Origin: Pseudomonadota bacterium
Lineage (GTDB): Bacteria > Pseudomonadota > Gammaproteobacteria > Burkholderiales > Ferrovaceae
DNA: 64,000 nucleotides
Assembly (NCBI GenBank): GCA_021832305.1
Contig: JAKBLB010000010.1
Coordinates: 1-64,000 of the forward strand
Direction of reading: 5' to 3'
Position numbers and translations under genes: made by a program. Shown here piece after piece: positions 56,001-64,000 of this stretch. Position 1 is the stretch's first letter, and each line of letters opens with the position of its first letter. The notes under the pieces were generated by a model. That model was given only the letters and a program-made list of their open reading frames with translations, was not told the origin of the DNA and searched no databases.

Positions 56001-56798
56001 ATGACATTTACCGTTTCCCCTGATCCCTTTGTCCTGGCTGGACGTACCGTCCGTTCCCGTTTACTGGTGGGCACCGGCAAATACGCCGATCTGAATCAGA
56101 CCCGGGAAGCCGTGGAAGCCAGTGGAGCTGAAATCGTCACGGTGGCGATCCGGCGCACCAATATTGGGCAAAATCCGGGCGAACCCAATTTGCTGGACGT
56201 GATTTCTCCTGACCGTTACACCCTGCTGCCCAATACGGCCGGTTGCTATACTGCGGATGAGGCGGTGCGCACTCTGCGCTTGGCCCGTGAATTATTGGAT
56301 GGGCATGCACTGGTCAAGTTGGAGGTTCTGGGGGATGCAGATACACTTTTTCCGAATATGGTGGAAACCCTCGAAGCCGCGGAAATTTTGATTCGGGAGG
56401 GATTTGAGGTCATGGTTTACTGTAGCGATGATCCCATTCTGGCCCGCCGCCTGGAAGACCTCGGTTGTGTTGCCATCATGCCCCTGGCGTCCCTGATTGG
56501 ATCAGGGATGGGGATTCTCAATCCCTGGAATCTGGGCATCATTCTGGAACATGCCCAGATTCCGGTGATCGTGGATGCGGGGGTAGGTACGGCTTCCGAT
56601 GCCGCCATTGCCATGGAACTGGGGTGTGCCGGTGTCTTGATGAATACGGCCATTGCACAGGCACGCCATCCCGTACAGATGGCACAGGCCATGGCCTTGG
56701 CCGTGGAAGCCGGTCGGCTGTCCTGGCGGGCGGGACGAATGCCCAAAAAACCTTATCGGGCCAGCGCCAGTTCCCCTTTAGGCGGGCTGATTCAGTGA
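56001..56798 (+). CDS. thiG: thiazole synthase
   Basis: Assembles the thiazole phosphate of thiamine from deoxyxylulose phosphate, dehydroglycine and ThiS thiocarboxylate. 265 residues, TIM-barrel; the Schiff-base lysine is in LVKLEVLG (about residue 106), and the phosphate loop appears in [17 protein letters not shown] and LMNTAIAQA. Follows thiS; overlaps trmB by four bases. No thiO or thiH is visible in the window. Confidence 0.97.
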   Translation: MTFTVSPDPFVLAGRTVRSRLLVGTGKYADLNQTREAVEASGAEIVTVAIRRTNIGQNPGEPNLLDVISPDRYTLLPNTAGCYTADEAVRTLRLARELLDGHALVKLEVLGDADTLFPNMVETLEAAEILIREGFEVMVYCSDDPILARRLEDLGCVAIMPLASLIGSGMGILNPWNLGIILEHAQIPVIVDAGVGTASDAAIAMELGCAGVLMNTAIAQARHPVQMAQAMALAVEAGRLSWRAGRMPKKPYRASASSPLGGLIQ

Positions 56799-57481
56799 CT
56801 GGTTACCCGTCCATCCGCAGTTTCGTCCTCCGCCAGGGTCGTATGTCTCCGGCGCAACAAAGGGCACTGGAAGAAGGGTGGGTGCACTGGGGGGTGGATT
56901 ATTCTCCCCAGGACCTGCTCACGCCTGAGCGCTTGCAGACACTTTTTGGGCGCGCGGCACCTCTTGGGCTTGAAATTGGTTTTGGCATGGGCGAAGGGAC
57001 CTTGGCCATGGCGTTGCAACGACCGGAGTGGAATTTTCTGGCGATCGATGTCCACGGCCCTGGCGTGGGGGCTCTGCTCAAGAAACTGGCCGAAAATGAT
57101 ATCGGCAATGTCCGGGTGATGCGCCATGACGCCGTGGAGGTGGTGCGTCACATGCTCCCTCGGGCCGTATTGGATGGCATCCATATTTTTTTTCCTGATC
57201 CCTGGCCAAAATCCCGCCATCATAAACGTCGTTTGATTCAGCCGCCTTTCGTGGAACTTTTGAGCGGGCGTCTGAAAGGGGGCGGCTACTTGCATCTGGC
57301 CACGGATTGGCAGGATTATGCCGAACAGATGCGCGTTGTATTACGTGCTGAACCCCAACTGGACAACGAGGGAGGAGATTTTATCGAACGCCCGGACTGG
57401 CGCCCCCTGACCCGCTTCGAGAGTCGGGGAGTTCGCCTCGGGCATGGCGTGTGGGATCTGTTGTTTTGGCGCAAGGCATGA
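56795..57481 (+). CDS. trmB: tRNA (guanine-N7-)-methyltransferase
   Basis: Adds a methyl group to G46 of tRNAs using S-adenosylmethionine. 228 residues: [15 protein letters not shown] at the start, LEIGFGMG for SAM binding, and the family signature [19 protein letters not shown] at 56795 is the only plausible start near the conserved N-terminus and overlaps the thiG stop. The long frame upstream is the shadow of thiG. Confidence 0.96.
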   Translation: MTGYPSIRSFVLRQGRMSPAQQRALEEGWVHWGVDYSPQDLLTPERLQTLFGRAAPLGLEIGFGMGEGTLAMALQRPEWNFLAIDVHGPGVGALLKKLAENDIGNVRVMRHDAVEVVRHMLPRAVLDGIHIFFPDPWPKSRHHKRRLIQPPFVELLSGRLKGGGYLHLATDWQDYAEQMRVVLRAEPQLDNEGGDFIERPDWRPLTRFESRGVRLGHGVWDLLFWRKA

Positions 57482-57524
57482 CCTGGGTGCGCAGGGGCGA
57501 GGAAGGCTACGCAATCCTTGCGAT

Positions 57525-57554
57525 TTGTGAGGGTGCCGGATTCTGGAGTAACAT
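57525..57554 (+). promoter_or_regulatory. candidate promoter of the mla operon
   Basis: TTGTGA (57525-57530), 18 bases, TAACAT (57549-57554), about 50 bases upstream of mlaF in the 122-base trmB-mlaF gap. Plausible but imperfect match to sigma-70 elements. Confidence 0.4.
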
Positions 57555-57603
57555 GGGAAGGCTGTCCTTATGTCTCCCTTCTTTTTCTCCTCTGTGACTG
57601 AAT

Positions 57604-58410
57604 ATGATCCATCAGGTGGAAATCCGTGATCTGAATTTTGGCTATGGCGAGCAACTGGTGCTCAAGGGGATCAATCTGACGGTGCCCAAAGGCAGTCTGG
57701 TGGCCATCATGGGGCTGAGTGGCTGTGGCAAGACCACCCTTCTGCGTCTGATGGGTGGGCAGTTACTGGCGCGTCAGGGTTCGGTGCGTGTGGCCGGGCA
57801 GGAATTGAACCACATGAATGAAGCGCAACTCTACGCCATGCGCCGTCGGGTGGGCGTGCTGTTCCAGTTTGGCGCACTTTTTACGGATTTATCAGTGTTC
57901 GACAATGTAGCTTTTCAAATGCGGGAACATACCCGCCTGCCGGAATCCATGATTCGTGATCTGACCCTGATGAAACTCAATGCGGTGGGGTTGCGTGGGG
58001 TACAGTCCCTGATGCCTGCCGAACTATCCGGGGGCATGGCCCGGCGTGTGGCCTTGGCTCGGGCGACGGCCCTGGACCCGGCATTGATTCTGTACGATGA
58101 ACCCTTTACGGGGCTCGATCCCATTTCCCTGGGCGCGATCGGTCGCCTGATCCGTCAATTGAACGATGCGCTGGGGGCAACCTCCGTTCTGGTGACACAC
58201 GATGTACAGGAGTCGATGAAGATCGTGGACTACATTTATTTCGTTTCGGACGGCGTGATCGTGGCTCAGGGAACCCCTGAGGAAATTCATGCCTCTGCCT
58301 TACCCTTCGTGCACCAGTTTGTCTGGGGAGAGGCCGATGGTCCCCTGCCCTTCCACTACCCTGGACCAACCCTGAAAATGGATTTTGGCGACGAGCGAGG
58401 GCAGGCATGA
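57604..58410 (+). CDS. mlaF: phospholipid transport ATPase MlaF
   Basis: ATPase of the MlaFEDB complex that maintains outer-membrane lipid asymmetry. 268 residues: Walker A GLSGCGKT at about 37-44, signature LSGGMARR, Walker [14 protein letters not shown], and a C-terminal extension typical of MlaF that contacts MlaB. Overlaps mlaE by four bases. The order mlaF-E-D-C-B is conserved. Confidence 0.97.
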   Translation: MIHQVEIRDLNFGYGEQLVLKGINLTVPKGSLVAIMGLSGCGKTTLLRLMGGQLLARQGSVRVAGQELNHMNEAQLYAMRRRVGVLFQFGALFTDLSVFDNVAFQMREHTRLPESMIRDLTLMKLNAVGLRGVQSLMPAELSGGMARRVALARATALDPALILYDEPFTGLDPISLGAIGRLIRQLNDALGATSVLVTHDVQESMKIVDYIYFVSDGVIVAQGTPEEIHASALPFVHQFVWGEADGPLPFHYPGPTLKMDFGDERGQA

Positions 58411-59204
58411 GAGGCGCATGGGGGCATGGACTGCGTACGGTGGGCGATACCACCTTGAGCATCGTCGGGCGGATCGGTGCCGTGGTCCTGTTTTTGGGGC
58501 AGATTCTACGCCATTCAGGTACCAGTTTTCGACGTTTTGGTCTGGTCATTCGGGAAGTCTATTTTGCCGGAGTGCAGTCTCTCATCATCATTCTGGTTTC
58601 CGGTTTGTTTGTGGGGATGGTGTTGGGTTTGCAGGGGTTCGAGACCTTGCAGAGTTACGGCTCCTCGGAAAGCGTTGGAGTACTGGTGGCGCTTTCCCTG
58701 ATGCGCGAGTTGGGACCAGTGGTTTCGGCCCTGCTTTTTGCCAGTCGGGCGGGCTCGGCCATCACCGCAGAAATTGGCTTGATGAAGGCCACGGAACAGT
58801 TATCGGCCATGGAAATGATGGCGGTGAATCCGTTGGCACGGGTCGTGGCTCCCCGTTTCTGGGGGGGGGTGATTTCTTTACCCTTGCTCGCCGTCCTGTT
58901 TGCCGCCATGGGGATCCTTGGCGGATTTCTCGTGACGGTGGTCATGCTGGGGGTGGACAGTGGGGCATTCTGGTCGCAGATGCAAGCCGCCGTGGATTTT
59001 CATCATGACATCCTCAATGGCATGATCAAGAGTCTGGTATTCGGCGTGGCGGTTTCGGCCATTGCCACTTTCGAGGGGTATGAAGCGCCGCCTACGGCAG
59101 AAGGGGTTTCCGGAGCCACGACCCGTACGGTGGTGAGTTCTTCCCTGGCCATCCTGGCCCTCGATTTGTTGTTGACTGCATTCATGATGAAGGGGTGGAA
59201 TTGA
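58407..59204 (+). CDS. mlaE: phospholipid transport permease MlaE
   Basis: Inner-membrane permease of the Mla complex. 265 residues with five to six hydrophobic segments and the family stretch [26 protein letters not shown] followed by [14 protein letters not shown], the cytoplasmic coupling region for MlaF. The gene contains a nine-base G run at 58861-58869, in frame here. TGATG overlap with mlaD. Confidence 0.96.
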   Translation: MRGAWGHGLRTVGDTTLSIVGRIGAVVLFLGQILRHSGTSFRRFGLVIREVYFAGVQSLIIILVSGLFVGMVLGLQGFETLQSYGSSESVGVLVALSLMRELGPVVSALLFASRAGSAITAEIGLMKATEQLSAMEMMAVNPLARVVAPRFWGGVISLPLLAVLFAAMGILGGFLVTVVMLGVDSGAFWSQMQAAVDFHHDILNGMIKSLVFGVAVSAIATFEGYEAPPTAEGVSGATTRTVVSSSLAILALDLLLTAFMMKGWN

Positions 59205-59698
59205 TGAACCGTGCAACCTTGAATCTCTGGGTAGGGTTTTTTGTACTGTTGGGTTTTCTGGCTTTTTTGATGCTGGCCTTCAAGGTGGGGAACCTGAACC
59301 TGGACGGGTCGGGAGGAACCTACGAAGTGGTGGCCCACTTCGACAATATCGGGCAACTCAAGGAACGTGCTCCCGTTCGCAGTTCCGGAGTCCTGGTGGG
59401 GCGGGTGCATTCAGTGCGTTTCGACACCCTCCATTACAATGCTGAAGTGCATATGGCCATCGATACCCAGTATCATTTCCCTGTAGACAGTTCGGTTTCG
59501 GTCCTGACTTCGGGGATTCTGGGCGAACAGTACGTTGGGCTGGATGCAGGCGGAGATGACAAGATGCTGAAGAATGGCGACGAGATCAAGTTGACGCAGG
59601 GGGCCATGGTGCTCGAGCGCCTGATCGGCCAGTTTCTCTTCAACAAGGCCCAGGAAGGCGGGACCGACAAGACTTCAACCGATAAGGGGGCACCATGA
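59204..59698 (+). CDS. mlaD: MCE-domain phospholipid-binding protein MlaD
   Basis: Forms the periplasmic hexameric MCE ring bound to MlaE. 164 residues: one N-terminal membrane helix (about 7-27, WVGFFVLLGFLAFLMLAF), then the MCE domain with FDNIGQLKERAPVRSSGVLVGRV and SVLTSGILGEQYVGLDAGG. ATG at 59204 shares a base with the mlaE stop. Overlaps mlaC by four bases. Confidence 0.96.
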   Translation: MNRATLNLWVGFFVLLGFLAFLMLAFKVGNLNLDGSGGTYEVVAHFDNIGQLKERAPVRSSGVLVGRVHSVRFDTLHYNAEVHMAIDTQYHFPVDSSVSVLTSGILGEQYVGLDAGGDDKMLKNGDEIKLTQGAMVLERLIGQFLFNKAQEGGTDKTSTDKGAP

Positions 59699-60330
59699 GG
59701 CGATGGACAATATGGCAACGGGCCGGGGTGGCGTTGACCCTGGCAGGATGGAGTCTGGCAGTGTGGGCCGCCATCACCCCTGAATCTGTGATCTCCAACA
59801 CGGCAGATGAGGTGGTGGCCACCTTGAAAAAAGACAAGGCCATTCAGAAAGGGGATCGCGCCAGGGCCTATGCCCTGATTCAGGATAAAGTAATTCCGCA
59901 CTTTGATTTTACGCGCATGACCCGTTTGGCGATGGGAAAAAACTGGCGTCAGGCCAGTCCTGACCAGCAACAAAAGTTGACCGAAGGGTTTCGTGATCTG
60001 CTGGTGCGGACGTATGCCAGTTCTCTGTCTCAATACAGGAATCAGGAATTGAAGGTCAAGGGTTCTGATCTGGACGATGGTGGGAATGAGGCCACGGTGC
60101 ACTCTATCGTGATTCCTTCTGACGGTCCATCCATCCCGATCGACTATCGCATGGAAAGGTTGGGAGAGGACTGGAAAGTGTTCGATATCCAGGTGGATGG
60201 GGTGAGTCTGGTGACCAATTACCGCAATGAATTTTCCGATATCGTGCGCAATCATGGGATCGATGGATTGATCCAGGCCATGGCCGACAAAAGCAAGCAG
60301 GCGGAAAACAAGGCGTCCGGAAAAAAATGA
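59695..60330 (+). CDS. mlaC: periplasmic phospholipid-binding protein MlaC
   Basis: Soluble lipid shuttle between the MlaA-porin complex and MlaFEDB. 211 residues: signal peptide with cleavage near VWAA-ITP (about 26), then the Tol_Tol_Ttg2 domain: FDFTRMTRLAMGKNWRQAS, SYQYRN-like segments and VFDIQVDGVSLVTNYRNEFS. Lysine-rich tail. Overlaps mlaB by four bases. Confidence 0.95.
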   Translation: MRRWTIWQRAGVALTLAGWSLAVWAAITPESVISNTADEVVATLKKDKAIQKGDRARAYALIQDKVIPHFDFTRMTRLAMGKNWRQASPDQQQKLTEGFRDLLVRTYASSLSQYRNQELKVKGSDLDDGGNEATVHSIVIPSDGPSIPIDYRMERLGEDWKVFDIQVDGVSLVTNYRNEFSDIVRNHGIDGLIQAMADKSKQAENKASGKK

Positions 60331-60617
60331 TCCAGCGTGAGGGTAACCATCTTTTTCTGGAAGGCCCGGTGGTCATGGATACGGTACCCGATCTGGTGCG
60401 CTCCACCTCCTTTTCCTCTTTGGGGCAGGAAGTGACCATCGATTTTTCCCGTACGACGGATCTGGATTCAGCGGCTGTCGCTCTGCTTCTGCATTGGCAA
60501 CGGGAAGCGGTGCGGGATAAGAAACACCTGATTTTCGTGAAAATTCCTGCCAATCTGCGCGTTTTGATCTCGCTTTATGGTCTTTCCCCCCTGCTGGAAG
60601 GCATCGTCGAGGTCTGA
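60327..60617 (+). CDS. mlaB: STAS-domain protein MlaB
   Basis: Small cytoplasmic STAS protein that stabilises MlaF in the Mla complex. 96 residues: VTIDFSRTTDLDSAAVALLL is the STAS core and contains the conserved TDLDSA loop. Overlaps mlaC (ATGA) and is followed after five bases by the ABC ATPase gene. Confidence 0.93.
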   Translation: MIQREGNHLFLEGPVVMDTVPDLVRSTSFSSLGQEVTIDFSRTTDLDSAAVALLLHWQREAVRDKKHLIFVKIPANLRVLISLYGLSPLLEGIVEV

Positions 60618-60622
60618 AACGG

Positions 60623-61369
60623 ATGTCTTCCCAGGAGCGGTCATTGCCAGCGGTGGAAATACGCGCGGCACAGAAATCCTACGGTGCCCTGCAGGCCTTG
60701 CGAGGGGTGGATCTGACCATCGAGCAAGGGGAATTCTTTGCCTTGCTGGGTCCCAACGGGGCGGGAAAAACCACGCTGATCAGCATACTGGCCGGACTGG
60801 CCCGTGCCGACGCGGGAACGCTGAAGGTCATGGGTCATGAGGTGGTGCAGGATTATCGTGCAGCCCGGCGTGCTCTGGGGGTGGTTCCCCAGGAATTGGT
60901 ATTCGATCCTTTTTTCAGCGTGCGTGAAACGTTGCGTATCCAGTCTGGATATTTTGGTTTGCGCCACAATGATGACTGGATCGATGAGATCCTTGAGAAC
61001 CTGCATCTGACCGACAAGGCCGAGGTCAACATGCGTACCCTGTCGGGGGGGATGAAGCGACGCGTATTGATCGGTCAGGCTCTGGTTCATCGCCCGCCGG
61101 TCATTGTGTTGGATGAACCTACGGCCGGCGTGGATGTGGAACTGCGTCAGACCCTTTGGAAGTTTATTCGACAACTCAATGGCGCAGGCCATACCATCCT
61201 TTTGACCACGCATTATCTGGAGGAGGCGGAAGCCCTGTGTCAGCGCGTGGCAGTATTGCACAAGGGTCAATTGGTGGCCTGCGAACGCATCAGCGATTTA
61301 CTGCTGGGTCGGCAGGCGGCCACGCTGGAAGAGGCTTTTGTGGGGTTGATTCGAGACGTGGAGATTTGA
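60623..61369 (+). CDS. ABC-2 type exporter ATPase (YadG-like)
   Basis: ATPase of an ABC-2 exporter of unknown substrate. 248 residues: Walker A GPNGAGKT at about 43-50, signature LSGGMKRR, Walker B VIVLDEPTAGVD, switch LLTTHYLEEAEAL. Its partner permease follows after two bases. This pair commonly sits between mlaB and ibaG in betaproteobacteria, so a link to envelope lipids is plausible but unproven. Confidence 0.93.
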   Translation: MSSQERSLPAVEIRAAQKSYGALQALRGVDLTIEQGEFFALLGPNGAGKTTLISILAGLARADAGTLKVMGHEVVQDYRAARRALGVVPQELVFDPFFSVRETLRIQSGYFGLRHNDDWIDEILENLHLTDKAEVNMRTLSGGMKRRVLIGQALVHRPPVIVLDEPTAGVDVELRQTLWKFIRQLNGAGHTILLTTHYLEEAEALCQRVAVLHKGQLVACERISDLLLGRQAATLEEAFVGLIRDVEI

Positions 61370-61371
61370 GG

Positions 61372-62130
61372 ATGGGCGTGGGATTCACAACGTTGTTTGG
61401 CAAGGAGGTGCTGCGTTTCTGGAAAGTGTCTTTTCAGACCCTGCTCGCGCCCCTGATCTCCACACTTCTCTATCTGGTTGTTTTTGCGCAGGTCCTGGGA
61501 CAGCGCGTCAGCGTGTACCCGGGGGTGGGTTATGCCGCATTTCTGGTGCCTGGGCTGGTGATGATGGCCATGCTGCAGAACGCCTTCGCCAACAGTTCCT
61601 CCAGTTTGGTGCAATCCAAGGTGAGTGGAAGTCTGGTTTTTGTGCTGCTGGCCCCCCTGTCGGAAATCGAATTTTTTTCGGCCTATGTGCTGGCCGCCAT
61701 GCTGCGCGGGTTGTTGGTCGGGTCCGTGGTGTTGGTGACGGCGGGTTTTTTCTTTCCTCCCCGGATTCATTCCCTGCTCTGGATCCTGGTTTTTTGTTTT
61801 CTGGCCACGGGCTTGTCCGGGGCATTGGGGGTGTTGGCCGGCGTCTGGGCAGAAAAATTTGACCAGATGGCTGCCTGGCAGAATTTTCTCATTTTGCCGT
61901 TGACGTTCCTGTCCGGCGCCTTTTATTCGCTCCATTCCCTGCCGCCCCTCTGGCACTTCATTTCCCGCTTCAATCCGTTTTTTTATGCCATCGATGGGTT
62001 CCGCTATGGTTTCATCGGAGCGAGTGACGTTTCCCCCTGGGAATCCCTGCTCATTGTCGGAAGTACCTGTTTGGCCTTATCATGGGCGACTTTAGCCTTG
62101 TTGCGCAGTGGTTGGCGGGTGCGCCCCTGA
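61372..62130 (+). CDS. ABC-2 type exporter permease (YadH-like)
   Basis: 252 residues with six hydrophobic segments and the ABC-2 membrane signature FLSGAFYSLHSLPPLWHFISRFNP near the C-terminus. GAGG-like sequence precedes the ATG at 61372, two bases after the ATPase gene. Substrate unknown. The long in-frame extension upstream is the shadow of the ATPase gene. Confidence 0.92.
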   Translation: MGVGFTTLFGKEVLRFWKVSFQTLLAPLISTLLYLVVFAQVLGQRVSVYPGVGYAAFLVPGLVMMAMLQNAFANSSSSLVQSKVSGSLVFVLLAPLSEIEFFSAYVLAAMLRGLLVGSVVLVTAGFFFPPRIHSLLWILVFCFLATGLSGALGVLAGVWAEKFDQMAAWQNFLILPLTFLSGAFYSLHSLPPLWHFISRFNPFFYAIDGFRYGFIGASDVSPWESLLIVGSTCLALSWATLALLRSGWRVRP

Positions 62131-62155
62131 GTTTCGGGCATGTCGAGAGGATGGA

Positions 62156-64000
<1,845 letters not shown>

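Noticed and set aside
58861-58869. Nine-base G run in mlaE as a phase-variation switch
   Set aside because: The frame is intact, mlaE is a housekeeping gene, and other G runs of similar length occur in this GC-rich genome.

Overview
The window looks like a chromosomal segment of an autotrophic proteobacterium, most likely a betaproteobacterium. The evidence is the run kdsD-kdsC-lptC-lptA-lptB-rpoN-hpf-ptsN-hprK-rapZ, the run mlaFEDCB-ABC transporter-ibaG-murA-hisG, and a complete alpha-carboxysome operon with form IA Rubisco. The species cannot be named from the sequence alone; an iron, sulfur or ammonia oxidiser would fit. Nearly every base is coding and genes often overlap by 1-14 bases.

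Layout. (1) 1-14982, housekeeping: rhodanese fragment, aroE, mtgA, a histone H1-like lysine-rich protein, lysA, lptM-like lipoprotein, argH, groEL/groES behind a perfect CIRCE operator, dacB, a small outer-membrane protein, ubiA, recG and a Kef-type antiporter. (2) 15038-22596, the Kdo/LPS-transport/sigma-54/PTS-Ntr/RapZ block. (3) 22532-29946, minus strand: a GGDEF-EAL protein, mutY, ridA, spoT, rpoZ and gmk, plus tRNA-Gly(CCC) on the plus strand. (4) About 29,950-51,500, a CO2-concentrating and fixing island: cbbLS, csoS2, csoSCA, csoS4AB, three near-identical csoS1 genes, a ferritin-like protein, acRAF, mcdA, mcdB, cbbQ, cbbO, an unlisted 58-codon ORF and a sua5 gene; then a PDC-sensor protein divergent from cbbR; then a minus-strand dabB-dabA operon (bicarbonate accumulation) ending in a DUF6671-like protein and an unknown 191-residue protein. 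(5) 51737-64000, housekeeping resumes: yicC, rph-rdgB-hemW-ogt, thiS-thiG, trmB, mlaFEDCB, a YadGH-like exporter, ibaG, murA and the start of hisG.

How it fits together. DabA/DabB would raise cytosolic bicarbonate. CsoS1/CsoS4 build the carboxysome shell, CsoS2 organises Rubisco inside it, and CsoSCA turns bicarbonate into CO2 there. acRAF helps Rubisco assembly, CbbQ/CbbO reactivate inhibited Rubisco, and McdA/McdB space carboxysomes over the nucleoid. CbbR probably controls the set: a 14-base palindrome (TTAAY-N4-RTTAA) lies upstream of cbbL, between the PDC-sensor gene and cbbR, and upstream of dabB. The last two control regions match over 50 ungapped bases. The island separates yicC from gmk, which are usually adjacent, so it looks inserted into an ancestral yicC-gmk-rpoZ-spoT block.

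The least explained parts are the DAB companion genes (45657-47098), the 58-codon ORF after cbbO, the sua5 gene in the carboxysome operon, the PDC-sensor protein, the short four-repeat CsoS2 and the gene-less gap at 51479-51736.
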